Below are positions 7,708-15,885 of a DNA stretch of 64,000 bases, piece by piece. The position numbers were made by a program, and so were the translations under genes. Source of the stretch: Saprospiraceae bacterium (lineage in GTDB: Bacteria > Bacteroidota > Bacteroidia > Chitinophagales > Saprospiraceae); the NCBI GenBank assembly GCA_022841745.1, contig JALHQW010000029.1:20789-84788 (forward strand). Reading direction: 5' to 3'. Each line of letters begins with the position of its first letter. Position 1 is the stretch's first letter. The notes under the pieces are model-generated. The model did no database searches. It was not told the DNA's origin and saw only the letters and a program-made list of their open reading frames with translations.

Positions 7708-8562
7708 TCAAACTTTTCTCGCCACGAAATTGACCCCAAAAAAGAAGTATTCTCGCAACAACCCATATTTCTGCCATAGCGCCTGTTCCCGTTTTTGTAC
7801 CTCGACAGGTTGCTTTTTATGAAAAAAGCCTGGCGGAAAGAGGCGCACATAGTTCAGCTTGTCCTCCACCATTTCGAAGCCCGCCTTGATAAACTCCGAG
7901 CGCCAGACTTGGTAAGGTCGAATGTTTTCATTGCCCATCGTCACGTTGCGGCCAAGGCCTTCGTCGTAGTAGTCTATGATGCGGTTGTTGCCCCGCTGTT
8001 TGTAAAGCTTGATGCGCTGGATGAGGTTGTTGCCGTTCTCTTCAATGGCGATTAGCTTGCCGCCTGGCCGCAGGGTCTGACGGAAAATTCGAAGGCTGTC
8101 CTGCAAAGGTTCAAGGTGGTGCAGCGTGTCCTGCACGATGATAATGTCCTCCGAGTTGGGGTTGACCTGGGTGGAGAAGACGTCCTCATAGCTGGTGCGC
8201 ACGAGGCTCATGTCGCCGTATTTCGACCAGTATTCAAGCCGTGGTGGAATCTCCTTGAAATAAAATTCGAGGGTGGTGCCACGGGTTGCGAAGCCGTTTA
8301 GTGCCAAAAAAATTTGGGTAGTGGCGTAGCCACAGCCGCAGTCCCAGATTTTTAGCGGGTGAGCGGGTGAAAAGGTGAGAGGGGGAGAGGGTGAGAGGGG
8401 GTGAGCCTGCACTTGGTCGAGGACATATTGTAGGCGCTGGGTGAAATAAGCCTTGCGGAAGGCCAATTTTGAGGGATCATCGTGGAATTTGTAGTATTCT
8501 CTGAGCTTGTCTCGGTGCCTCAGTTCTTCCAGAAATAGCTCGAAAAATTGTTCGACGTTCAT
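7708..8562 (-). CDS. Class I SAM-dependent methyltransferase with repeat-derived insert
   Basis: A 284-residue Rossmann-fold methyltransferase. Motif I is IWDCGCGYATTQ (about residues 72-83), followed by a glutamate-bearing strand (TTLEFYFKEIPPRL), EDIIIVQDTLHHLEPLQDSLRIFRQTLRPGGKLIAIEENGN (motifs IV to VI) and a C-terminal substrate region. The His-His-Leu and RPGG signatures are typical of small-molecule methyltransferases; the substrate is not evident. Six octamers at 8355-8402 add a proline-rich stretch (about residues 54-69) directly before motif I, an unusual place but outside the core fold. A TAGCTTTG box lies 5 bp before the start codon. Confidence 0.88.
   Translation of the reverse strand: MNVEQFFELFLEELRHRDKLREYYKFHDDPSKLAFRKAYFTQRLQYVLDQVQAHPLSPSPPLTFSPAHPLKIWDCGCGYATTQIFLALNGFATRGTTLEFYFKEIPPRLEYWSKYGDMSLVRTSYEDVFSTQVNPNSEDIIIVQDTLHHLEPLQDSLRIFRQTLRPGGKLIAIEENGNNLIQRIKLYKQRGNNRIIDYYDEGLGRNVTMGNENIRPYQVWRSEFIKAGFEMVEDKLNYVRLFPPGFFHKKQPVEVQKREQALWQKYGLLREYFFFGVNFVARKV
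8355..8402 (-). repeat. In-frame octamer array (6 units) in a methyltransferase gene
   Basis: Six 8-bp units read on the plus strand: GCGGGTGA twice, AAAGGTGA, GAGGGGGA, GAGGGTGA, GAGGGGGT. The 48 bp equal 16 codons, so the frame is preserved; the peptide is rich in Pro, Ser and His (HPLSPSPPLTFSPAHPL). Confidence 0.93.
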
Positions 8563-8566
8563 GGGG

Positions 8567-8574
8567 CAAAGCTA
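8567..8574 (-). promoter_or_regulatory. Possible Bacteroidota -7 box for the methyltransferase gene
   Basis: The minus strand reads TAGCTTTG, matching TAnnTTTG, just 5 bp before the ATG at 8562. No clear TTG lies at the usual upstream distance, and so short a leader would be nearly absent, so the call is weak. Confidence 0.35.
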
Positions 8575-8765
8575 AGCATATCCATAACTATTCAGCAGGG
8601 GGCGTTTTTTTGAAAAATTGAAAATTAAGATGAAAAACTCCCCACAAGTAGGATGGATAAATAAAAAATGACATTCCGCTTCCGCATATCTGCCACTAAT
8701 TAAACTGATACGTCTATCCTTTTGATTACAGATTTTCAGAAGTTTGCGTTGCAAAGTAAAAACCA

Positions 8766-9821
8766 ATGTCCAATCCATTGTTGCCATATAGTTTAACCTA
8801 TTCGCCGGAGGTGCCTGCATTGCTGCAGCATATGAACTGCACAATTGCCATTAGTGTGTTCCAGAAGGGCAAGCTGATTTTTTTGGCCTCAAAGAATGGT
8901 AGAGAGCTTTCTCAACTGCCCCGCAATTTCCCAAGGCCGATGGGGCTTGCCTTGCAAGGCGATAAATTGGCCATTGCATGCCACCACGAGGTGTTGGTAC
9001 TGGTAAACGCCCCTGAGCTAGCGGCCACTTACCCCAAAAAAACAGTTCGGTACGATGCGCTTTACATGCCCCGAACCACCTATTACACAGGCAATCTGGA
9101 CTTGCACGACCTTGCCTTTGGAGCCAAAGGTCAGCTCTATGGGGTCAATACTTTTTATTCGTGCATTGCTAAATTGGACGGTGATTTCAATTTCAAGCCC
9201 GTATGGAAACCACCATTTATCACGAAATTGGCCAAGGAAGACCGATGCCACCTCAATGGGATGGCAATGGAAGGCGGCCTACCTAGATACGCCACAGCCA
9301 TGAGCGATACAGACACGCCGCAGGGTTGGCGAGAAAAGCTACCGAGGAACGGCATCTTGATGGACATTAAAACCAACGAGGTGCTGGCCAGCAACTTGGC
9401 CATGCCTCATTCGCCGAGGCTGCACGGAGGGGCAGTTTATTTTCTTTGCTCCGCAACGGGCGAGTTCGTGAAAATGAACCTTTCTAATGGCAAGCAGGAA
9501 AGCATCCTCCATTTGGAAGGGTTCGCCCGTGGCCTCGACTTCTATGGCGATTATGCCTTTATCGGGTTATCAAGGTTGCGGGCCAAGTCTGCTAGTGCCG
9601 CCAAATTGAAACTCATCAACCCAGATAGCAAGGTCGGGATAGCTGTGGTTCATTTGCCAACGGCAAAAATTATCGGTGAAGTCAATTACCTCAACACCTT
9701 GGATGAAATCTTCGACGTGAAAATTATCCCCGACTGCCATTTTCCTGGGATATTGAACACCGAAAAACCCGCCCACCAATCAGGCATCACCTGGCCTGGT
9801 GAAGCTATCTGGCAGCCCTAA
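8766..9821 (+). CDS. TIGR03032-like beta-propeller protein (DUF4915 type)
   Basis: A 351-residue protein without a signal peptide. Its motifs match the TIGR03032 family: FPRPMGLALQGDKLAIACHHEV, YMPRTTYYTGNLDLHDLAFG, LYGVNTFYSCIAKLD, RCHLNGMAMEGG.PRYATAMSDTDTPQGWR and GFARGLDFYGDYAFIGLSRLR. The repeated strand-turn pattern suggests a beta-propeller. Some family members occur with TPR proteins or in surface-carbohydrate loci, but no reaction is established to my knowledge. The ATG at 8766 is the first in frame and diverges from the methyltransferase. No partner gene is obvious here. Confidence 0.8.
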   Translation: MSNPLLPYSLTYSPEVPALLQHMNCTIAISVFQKGKLIFLASKNGRELSQLPRNFPRPMGLALQGDKLAIACHHEVLVLVNAPELAATYPKKTVRYDALYMPRTTYYTGNLDLHDLAFGAKGQLYGVNTFYSCIAKLDGDFNFKPVWKPPFITKLAKEDRCHLNGMAMEGGLPRYATAMSDTDTPQGWREKLPRNGILMDIKTNEVLASNLAMPHSPRLHGGAVYFLCSATGEFVKMNLSNGKQESILHLEGFARGLDFYGDYAFIGLSRLRAKSASAAKLKLINPDSKVGIAVVHLPTAKIIGEVNYLNTLDEIFDVKIIPDCHFPGILNTEKPAHQSGITWPGEAIWQP

Positions 9822-9866
9822 TCCGCAATCCATTGTCATTCCCGAAGGGTCCTAAGTCCGCAATCG

Positions 9867-10625
9867 CTAATACCTCCGCTTGACCAATTTGATAAATTCC
9901 TTGGCCTTGTCTTTTTTGGCCTTGCTGGCCCAGTTAAAACGATTTGCCACGTTTTTCACCAAATAGTCTTTTGCTTCGTCAAAGCTGCGAAGTTGGTTGA
10001 GCGTGCTCAACGCCGTTTCAAAGACGTTTGCATCATTCCCGAAAAGCTCAGCTTGGGTTGAGATGCGCTCGTTAAGGCCCATCGCTTTTTTGATGTCGCC
10101 AATGGGCAATTGGCTGAGTTTCTCAGAAAGCTCGGTCGCCGTTTTGAACGCAAACAATTCTTCCAAATCTGGGTCGTCAATCGGAGCAGCTTGATAGACT
10201 GGTGGTGGTGGAGGTGGAGGTACAGGAGTCTCTTTTACCACAGGAGGTGGAGGTGGTGGAGGTATTTCAACGACCACTGGTTTTTCAACGATTGGCGGCG
10301 GAGGCGGTGGTGCTGGCGCAGGTTCTGGTTGCCGTTCAACCTTTGGAGGTTCTGGTTTTGGCGGTGGGGGTGGCGGCGGAGCAGTTTCCGGTCGGCGCAA
10401 GGTGATTTTAGGCTCCACTTGCTTTGATTCTGCCAGAGGGGGCGGGGGCGGTGCTGCAATAGGGGTTGCCTGACTGTCCAATTGCAAGAAACACTCGTAA
10501 AACTGTAGCACATAGCTGCGCATCAAGTCTTTTTCGATATTGGAAATATTACGGGGGTCGCCGCTGATGTTGCGGTACAGGGCATTGATTTTGTCAAGCA
10601 GTGCTTTGCTTTTTTGAAAATCCAT
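9867..10625 (-). CDS. Proline-rich protein with conserved Bacteroidota C-terminal domain
   Basis: A 252-residue protein. The start at 10625 (MDFQKSKALLDKINALY) begins the conserved N-terminal helix; a longer in-frame ATG at 10736 would add cysteine- and aromatic-rich residues with no conserved look. Residues about 60-155 are a low-complexity linker of proline runs separated by charged segments, encoded by GGT/GGC-rich DNA. The C-terminal 85 residues (DLEELFAFKTATELSEKLSQ, PIGDIKKAMGLNER, ELFGND, FIKLVKRRY) form a helical domain I associate with Bacteroidota hypothetical proteins. It could tether two domains or bind SH3-like or envelope partners. Function unknown. Confidence 0.82.
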   Translation of the reverse strand: MDFQKSKALLDKINALYRNISGDPRNISNIEKDLMRSYVLQFYECFLQLDSQATPIAAPPPPPLAESKQVEPKITLRRPETAPPPPPPPKPEPPKVERQPEPAPAPPPPPPIVEKPVVVEIPPPPPPPVVKETPVPPPPPPPVYQAAPIDDPDLEELFAFKTATELSEKLSQLPIGDIKKAMGLNERISTQAELFGNDANVFETALSTLNQLRSFDEAKDYLVKNVANRFNWASKAKKDKAKEFIKLVKRRY

Positions 10626-10864
10626 TGAATATGGGTTGGAATGTTTTGAAAAAAACGGGAAACGCTTACCTTCGCACTCCCATTGTAAAATAAAGGCCGA
10701 AAGGTAGGCAATTCGGGCAATTTGCCCAATCGCCACCGATTTTAATGCCTTTTTAGTCTCACCGAACAGTTTCCAAAATCAAACATCACCAGTCAATCCT
10801 GGCTAAAAACATTCTTTTAGCACGGTTTTGCGAACTTTGCCCCTTTAGCTTACTTAGTGCCATC

Positions 10865-11458
10865 ATGTTTTTAGAGCCACATTTCAAAGGTCAGCGCAAC
10901 GGTTGGATTGAGGTCATCTGTGGGAGCATGTTCTCCGGCAAAACGGAGGAGCTTATCCGGAGGCTCAAACGGGCTAAAATCGCCAACCAGAAAGTGGAGA
11001 TTTTCAAGCCTAAGATTGATACCCGCTATGATGAGGTCAAAGTGGTTTCGCACGATGAAAACTTCATACTTGCTGTACCAATTGACCATTCGAAAAGGAT
11101 GCTAGAGCTGACAGAGGGCATTAGCGTGGTCGGCATTGACGAGGCACAGTTCTTTGATAGCGAACTGACAGACGTTTGCCAACAATTGGCGGTGGCAGGC
11201 AAGCGAGTCATCGTGGCAGGCTTGGACATGGATTTCAAGGGTCGGCCCTTCGGGCCAATGCCGAACTTGCTTGCCGTAGCCGAGTACATCACCAAGGTAC
11301 ACGCCATCTGTCAGCATTGCGGCAACCTTGCTACGCATTCTTTTAGGTTGGCCAACGACCCCGGACAGGTCTTGCTCGGCGAAAAAGATAGTTACGAAGC
11401 ACGGTGCCGCTCTTGCTATAACATGGGCAACATCCTTAAATTGCGAACGGAACCGTAG
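10865..11458 (+). CDS. tdk: Thymidine kinase
   Basis: A 197-residue type II thymidine kinase that phosphorylates thymidine to dTMP in the salvage pathway. The P-loop [12 protein letters not shown] is at about residues 20-31, the Walker B/DEAQ motif is GIDEAQFF (about 92-99), and the catalytic region continues [18 protein letters not shown]. The zinc-binding lasso has CQHCG and CRSC pairs. Length is normal. The start at 10865 is upstream of the P-loop by the expected distance. It begins a plus-strand pair with nadC, separated by a heptamer foldback. Confidence 0.96.
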   Translation: MFLEPHFKGQRNGWIEVICGSMFSGKTEELIRRLKRAKIANQKVEIFKPKIDTRYDEVKVVSHDENFILAVPIDHSKRMLELTEGISVVGIDEAQFFDSELTDVCQQLAVAGKRVIVAGLDMDFKGRPFGPMPNLLAVAEYITKVHAICQHCGNLATHSFRLANDPGQVLLGEKDSYEARCRSCYNMGNILKLRTEP

Positions 11459-11459
11459 C

Positions 11460-11561
11460 TTGGTGATTCGTGATTGGTGATTCGTGACTCGGAGCACCTG
11501 CGAACTTCCCAATCACGAGTCACCAATCACGAGTCACCAATCACGAGTCACGAATCACCAA
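11460..11561. repeat. Heptamer foldback KGTGATT / AATCACG-AGTCACC
   Basis: Four heptamers (GGTGATT, CGTGATT, GGTGATT, CGTGACT; 11462-11489) are faced by seven reverse-complement heptamers (11511-11559) around a short 21-bp centre. It starts directly after the tdk stop codon and could form a long imperfect hairpin acting as a terminator or mRNA 3' end. Confidence 0.95.
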
Positions 11562-11598
11562 CCACCCCCATAAAATTTAGAACTAAAAACAAACACTA

Positions 11599-12456
11599 AT
11601 GACATTTGAACCCAATTTTGAGCGCCAGCTCGAAAGTTTCATTAAAAATGCACTATTCGAAGACGCCCCACAAGGCGACCGCACTTCCTTGGCTTGTATT
11701 CCGGCCAATGACCGTTGTAAAGCAAAACTGTTGGTAAAAGATGCAGGCATCTTAGCAGGTGTAGATGTTGCAGCGAGGATTTTCCAAAAAGTTGACCCTA
11801 GCACCACATTTACCAAGTTTATTGAAGATGGCACCCACGTCAGCTTTGGCGACGTAGCCTTTGCCGTTGAATGCAATACGCAGGCATTATTGAAGGCCGA
11901 ACGGGTGGCATTGAACATCATGCAGCGAATGAGCGGAATAGCCACCTTATCTCATGAGTTCATGTTTGAGGTAGAAGACCTGCCGGTGAAAATCCTCGAT
12001 ACCCGCAAGACAACGCCACTGCTCCGTTTCCTCGAAAAATATGCCGTGCGCATTGGCGGCTGCCACAACTATCGTGAAAATCTCTCCGATTGGTTCATGA
12101 TAAAAGACAACCACATCAAGGCATGCAGTGGGGTGAGAAAAGCAATTGAAAAAGTGCTGGAGTACCAAAAAGCAGAAGGTTTGAACCTTGGCATCACGGT
12201 AGAGGTGAAAAATTTGGTGGAATTGTACGAAGTGCTGGAAATTGGAAACATCACCCGTATCATGTTTGATAATTTCGAGTTGCCACTATTGGAAGAGGCC
12301 GTGGAAATAGTCGGAAAGCGCTTTGAAACGGAGGCTTCGGGCGGGGTCAACATCCATTCGGTGCGCCGAATTGCCCAAACTGGGGTTGACTATATCTCAG
12401 TCGGAGCCTTGACGCATTCGGCTACCAGCCTTGACCTGAGCTTGAAAATTCAATAA
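11599..12456 (+). CDS. nadC: Nicotinate-nucleotide pyrophosphorylase (carboxylating)
   Basis: A 285-residue quinolinate phosphoribosyltransferase that converts quinolinate and PRPP to nicotinate mononucleotide in de novo NAD synthesis. Recognisable segments are EDAPQGDRTS near the N-terminus, AERVALNIMQRMSGIAT, ILDTRKTTPLLRFLEKYAV, RIGGCHNYR and the substrate-binding MIKDNHIKAC; the C-terminal half ends EASGGVNIHSVRRIAQTGVDYISVGALTHS, a typical phosphate-binding barrel end. The length fits the family. A strong terminator hairpin follows at 12493. Confidence 0.96.
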   Translation: MTFEPNFERQLESFIKNALFEDAPQGDRTSLACIPANDRCKAKLLVKDAGILAGVDVAARIFQKVDPSTTFTKFIEDGTHVSFGDVAFAVECNTQALLKAERVALNIMQRMSGIATLSHEFMFEVEDLPVKILDTRKTTPLLRFLEKYAVRIGGCHNYRENLSDWFMIKDNHIKACSGVRKAIEKVLEYQKAEGLNLGITVEVKNLVELYEVLEIGNITRIMFDNFELPLLEEAVEIVGKRFETEASGGVNIHSVRRIAQTGVDYISVGALTHSATSLDLSLKIQ

Positions 12457-12492
12457 AAAAGGGTTTTCAGGCAATTGGTTACTGATATTATA

Positions 12493-12536
12493 AAGAATGC
12501 CTTCTGGCCTTGATTGCCAGGAGGCATTCTTTTTTG
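12493..12536 (+). terminator. Rho-independent terminator of nadC
   Basis: A stem of about 16 bp (AAGAATGCCTTCTGGC with GCCAGGAGGCATTCTT) with one mismatch and a short loop is followed by a T6 tract, 36 bp after the nadC stop codon. Confidence 0.9.
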
Positions 12537-12566
12537 GGTACCCACTACTGATTTTTGTAAATATGT

Positions 12567-12668
12567 TCAGCCGATTGGGTAGCTCTTAAAAATCAGCACA
12601 AAGAAGGTAATCATTGATATGATGACCAACCAAATCCTGATGTCTTTGAAAGAATCGAGTTTGTACAT
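12567..12668 (-). CDS. Candidate 33-residue single-pass membrane protein
   Basis: A short minus-strand frame, ATG at 12668 to TGA at 12567, encodes 33 residues. It has a charged N-terminus (MYKLDSFKDIR), one strongly hydrophobic segment (IWLVIISMITFFVLIF) and a short basic tail (KSYPIG). The organisation is what one expects of a real small membrane protein: charges on both sides and no internal stop. It lies 161 bp downstream of pyrD on the same strand and ends near the nadC terminator. The start lacks a Shine-Dalgarno site, as is normal here. No homologue is known to me; an overlapping plus-strand frame at 12619-12816 looks spurious. Confidence 0.5.
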   Translation of the reverse strand: MYKLDSFKDIRIWLVIISMITFFVLIFKSYPIG

Positions 12669-12829
12669 GATTAAGTGTTGTTTTTTAATAAAATGGTTGA
12701 GTATCATGTCTTACATGAATGGTTTGGTTTTACGAATTGTGGCAAAATGTATGAAAGGGAAAATAAATGGACCTAACCTATCTTTTCAAATAGGATGCCA
12801 ACAGGATTTTCTTTAATTTGTTTTAAGGA

Positions 12830-13867
12830 CTATTTGTGCTTTAAAATCGCCTGGTTGATATGCTTTATCAAGGTAGGCCCTGCATAAACAAGCCCGCTAT
12901 AAACTTGCACTAAAGTCGCACCAGCATTGAGTTTTTCGAGGGCATCAGCAGGTGAGGTAATGCCACCAACACCTATAATTGTTAAAGTTCCGTTTGATTT
13001 TTGGTGGAGGTATTTGATGACTGCTGTCGAGCGGTTTTTTACAGGCATACCACTCAACCCGCCTGCCCCAATTTCTTCCAAAATTTTTGGTTCAGTCACC
13101 AACCCATCCCGTGAAATGGTCGTATTTGTTGCTATGACCCCATCGAGTTGGGTAGCTTTTGCAATGTCGAGTATATCATCCAATTGTCCATCTGTGAGGT
13201 CTGGAGCAATTTTTAAAAGAAGTGGCTTGGGCTTGCTTTTTTGCCTGTTCAAATGTTGGAGGGCAGCGAGCAACTCGGTCAATGGGCCTTTTTCTTGCAG
13301 GTCACGCAGGTTGGGCGTGTTTGGCGAACTTACGTTGACCACGAAATAATCAACATACGGAAAAAGCGCCTCGAAGCAGATGGCATAGTCCCGACCCGCT
13401 TGTTCGTTGGGCGTTGCCTTGTTTTTGCCAATATTGCCACCAATGATGAGATTGCCCGGCTTTCGGTTTTTCAGTCGCTCGGCCAGGGCGTCCACTCCTT
13501 CGTTGTTGAAGCCCATGCGGTTGATCAGTGCCTCATCGGCTGGCAAGCGAAACAAGCGTGGCCAAGGGTTGCCAGGCTGACCCAATGGCGTCACCGTACC
13601 GATTTCGATGAACCCAAAACCCAGGGCTGACATGGCCTCATAGTGCTTTCCATCTTTGTCAAACCCCGCTGCCAAACCAACAGGGTTCGGGAAGGTCAAC
13701 CCGAATACTATGCGCTCCAGTCGCTTGTCATTAACTTCATAGCCACGGCGCAGCAGCCAGCCCACAATTGGGATTGCCAAGGCAATTTTCAACAAAAACA
13801 AGGTGATATGGTGTGCTTTCTCTGGCGAGAAAAGGAAGAGTACAGGCTTGAGGATTAGTTTGTACAA
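12830..13867 (-). CDS. pyrD: Dihydroorotate dehydrogenase (quinone), class 2
   Basis: A 345-residue membrane-associated enzyme that oxidises dihydroorotate to orotate and passes electrons to quinone, the fourth step of pyrimidine synthesis. The N-terminal amphipathic membrane helix ([29 protein letters not shown]) marks class 2. FMN and substrate motifs include [42 protein letters not shown] and [14 protein letters not shown] with the catalytic Ser; [10 protein letters not shown] and IGVGGI bind the phosphate. The cdd gene lies 23 bp upstream on the same strand, so the two probably form a pyrimidine operon. Confidence 0.96.
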   Translation of the reverse strand: MYKLILKPVLFLFSPEKAHHITLFLLKIALAIPIVGWLLRRGYEVNDKRLERIVFGLTFPNPVGLAAGFDKDGKHYEAMSALGFGFIEIGTVTPLGQPGNPWPRLFRLPADEALINRMGFNNEGVDALAERLKNRKPGNLIIGGNIGKNKATPNEQAGRDYAICFEALFPYVDYFVVNVSSPNTPNLRDLQEKGPLTELLAALQHLNRQKSKPKPLLLKIAPDLTDGQLDDILDIAKATQLDGVIATNTTISRDGLVTEPKILEEIGAGGLSGMPVKNRSTAVIKYLHQKSNGTLTIIGVGGITSPADALEKLNAGATLVQVYSGLVYAGPTLIKHINQAILKHK

Positions 13868-13890
13868 AATGCGGTGGACAGTTGAAGGAT

Positions 13891-14373
13891 TTACAAAAAC
13901 GTTTTGTCAAAAGCCAATGGGAGCAAGTCAAGGCCATTGTCGAAGACATAAATCGGCCCCGTTTCGCCCTGCAAAACTACCCGCATTTGTTGGTTATTTT
14001 TCATCTCCGTTTCACAAATTACCTGCCTGCATGCTCCGCAAGGCAGCCCCGGCCTATCAATGACCTGGTTGCTGTTCCTGATGGCCACCGCTATGATTAA
14101 TGGGGCAACCCCTGGATAAAGGTTCGCCGCCGTGGTCAACACGGTCTGTTCGGCACAGATGCAAAGTGGGTAACTGGCGTTCTCGTAGTTGCTTCCGCCC
14201 AGCAGTTCGCCATTGCGGAGCAAAACAGCGGCCCCTACCTTGAACTTAGAGTATGGCGAATAGGAGTTTTCAAGCGATTTTTTTGCCAAGAGCAGCACTG
14301 TACGCTCCTTTTCGGGTAGCGCTTCCAAGTTGTCGTAGCATTCGTATTGGGTGGTAATTGTGCGTTTTTCCAT
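13891..14373 (-). CDS. cdd: Cytidine deaminase
   Basis: A 160-residue enzyme that deaminates cytidine and deoxycytidine to uridine and deoxyuridine for salvage. The active-site motif CAEQT carries the zinc Cys and catalytic Glu, and PCGACRQ carries the other two zinc cysteines. [16 protein letters not shown] and [15 protein letters not shown] are characteristic. Length fits the tetrameric form with an N-terminal extension. The stop codon is 23 bp before the pyrD start, which suggests co-transcription. A plausible promoter lies immediately upstream. Confidence 0.95.
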   Translation of the reverse strand: MEKRTITTQYECYDNLEALPEKERTVLLLAKKSLENSYSPYSKFKVGAAVLLRNGELLGGSNYENASYPLCICAEQTVLTTAANLYPGVAPLIIAVAIRNSNQVIDRPGLPCGACRQVICETEMKNNQQMRVVLQGETGPIYVFDNGLDLLPLAFDKTFL

Positions 14374-14395
14374 GAAAAAATGATTAGCAAACGGC

Positions 14396-14423
14396 CAAAC
14401 TTACGTGTATTTGTTGAATTCAA
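14396..14423 (-). promoter_or_regulatory. Promoter for cdd-pyrD (Bacteroidota type)
   Basis: On the minus strand TTG (14421-14423) is followed after 17 bp by TAAGTTTG (14396-14403), close to the TTG-N19-TAnnTTTG consensus. The start codon is 22 bp further on. Confidence 0.55.
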
Positions 14424-14517
14424 CACCTTCTACAAAAACCGCTTCGCTTTTGCAACCAATCCCATATTTGGCCGAATGACTAACTTGCGCCCCATTTTTA
14501 AACTGTAAGCAATTCGA

Positions 14518-15870
14518 ATGAACCATATCTTGATTATCGGCGCTGGCCGTTCCGCCAATGCCTGCATCCAATACTTGCTCAAGGCTGCCAAGGAAAATGG
14601 CTGGTCAGTCACGGTGGCCGATGCCGACCTCGAAACGGCGACCCGAAAAGTTGGCAACCACTCCAATGGCCGGGGCGTTTACCTCGACGCCTCGAAGGTG
14701 CAGGAGCGCCAAGGTCTCATCTCAAGGGCCGATGTGGTTATTTCCCTTTTGCCGCCGCACATGCACGTGGAGGTGGCATACGATTGCATCCAACTGAAAA
14801 AACACCTCATCACAGCATCCTATGTTTCAAAGGACATCCATAAGCTGAGCGATGAGTTCCGAAACAAGGAGCTGACCTTTATGGGCGAAATGGGCCTCGA
14901 CCCCGGCATTGACCACATGTCCGCCATGCAAAAGATTGATGAAATCAAGTCAAAAGGTGGCAAAATCACTGCTTTTAGTTCCAATGCTGGTGGCCTTATC
15001 GCCCTTGAGAACGTGAAGCAAAATCCTTGGCGCTACAAATTCACCTGGAACCCCAGAAACGTAGTAAAGGCCGGACAAGGCACTGCCCAATACCTCGAAA
15101 ATGGGAAGTTCAAGTACATCCCTTACAACCGCCTTTTCAAGGAATACAAACTAATTGAAATCCCGGGCTACGACGAGCCATTCGAGGTTTATGCAAACCG
15201 GGATTCGCTGCTCTATCGGGAGGCTTACGGGCTTGATGACATCCCTACCCTATCCCGTGGCACCATTCGCTACCGGGGTTTTTGCGACGCTTGGAATGCC
15301 CTTGTGCAAATCGGCCTCACGGACGGCACCTACCCCATCATGGATTCCGACAAAATCACCTTCCATGAGTTGATGGAAGCTTTTCTGAGCAAACCTGGCC
15401 GGCCAGGGGCATCGGTCAAGGAACGTATTGCCGAGATTTTGGGGGAGTCGGAGTTCTCGCCAGTGATGAAAAAATTGGATTGGCTGGGGCTTTTCAGCAA
15501 AAAGAAAATTAGCACTCCCAATGCCTCACCAGCGCTTATACTCGAAGAATTGCTGCTCGAAAAATGGAAACTGGCCCCCAAGGACAAAGACCTAATTCTC
15601 ATGCAGCACGAGTTCTTTTATGAACTAAATGGTAAAAAATACCACCTCACCTCAACGATGGCTTTAAAAGGCATGGATGCCGAGGACACCGCCATGTCAA
15701 GGCTGGTGGGGCTGCCGCTGGGCATTTTCGCCAAGTTTTTGATGACCAAGCGAATCGTCGCAACGGGTGTAAACATTCCCGTCACAAAAGCGATTTACGA
15801 ACCTGTTTTGGAAGAACTGAAGGAGTACGGCGTTATTTTCCATGAAAAAGAAGTCGAGTTAACCGACTGA
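14518..15870 (+). CDS. Saccharopine dehydrogenase family oxidoreductase
   Basis: A 450-residue NAD(P)-binding enzyme of the saccharopine dehydrogenase/reductase family, which interconverts saccharopine with alpha-aminoadipate semialdehyde plus glutamate, or acts on related substrates. The Rossmann motif ILIIGAGRSANACIQYLL opens the protein, followed by VTVADADLETA and the family segment FMGEMGLDPGIDHMSAMQKID, then AFSSNAGGLIA and NPWRYKFTWNPRNVV. The length and order match LYS9-type reductases. The gene begins a plus-strand run in which the next gene starts 15 bp downstream. The substrate in this organism cannot be decided. Confidence 0.9.
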   Translation: MNHILIIGAGRSANACIQYLLKAAKENGWSVTVADADLETATRKVGNHSNGRGVYLDASKVQERQGLISRADVVISLLPPHMHVEVAYDCIQLKKHLITASYVSKDIHKLSDEFRNKELTFMGEMGLDPGIDHMSAMQKIDEIKSKGGKITAFSSNAGGLIALENVKQNPWRYKFTWNPRNVVKAGQGTAQYLENGKFKYIPYNRLFKEYKLIEIPGYDEPFEVYANRDSLLYREAYGLDDIPTLSRGTIRYRGFCDAWNALVQIGLTDGTYPIMDSDKITFHELMEAFLSKPGRPGASVKERIAEILGESEFSPVMKKLDWLGLFSKKKISTPNASPALILEELLLEKWKLAPKDKDLILMQHEFFYELNGKKYHLTSTMALKGMDAEDTAMSRLVGLPLGIFAKFLMTKRIVATGVNIPVTKAIYEPVLEELKEYGVIFHEKEVELTD

Positions 15871-15885
15871 TTAATAGCTATTTAG

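Noticed and set aside
12619-12816. A 65-codon plus-strand frame downstream of nadC
   Set aside because: Its translation is unstructured and starts inside the more convincing minus-strand membrane protein frame; no promoter or family is apparent.
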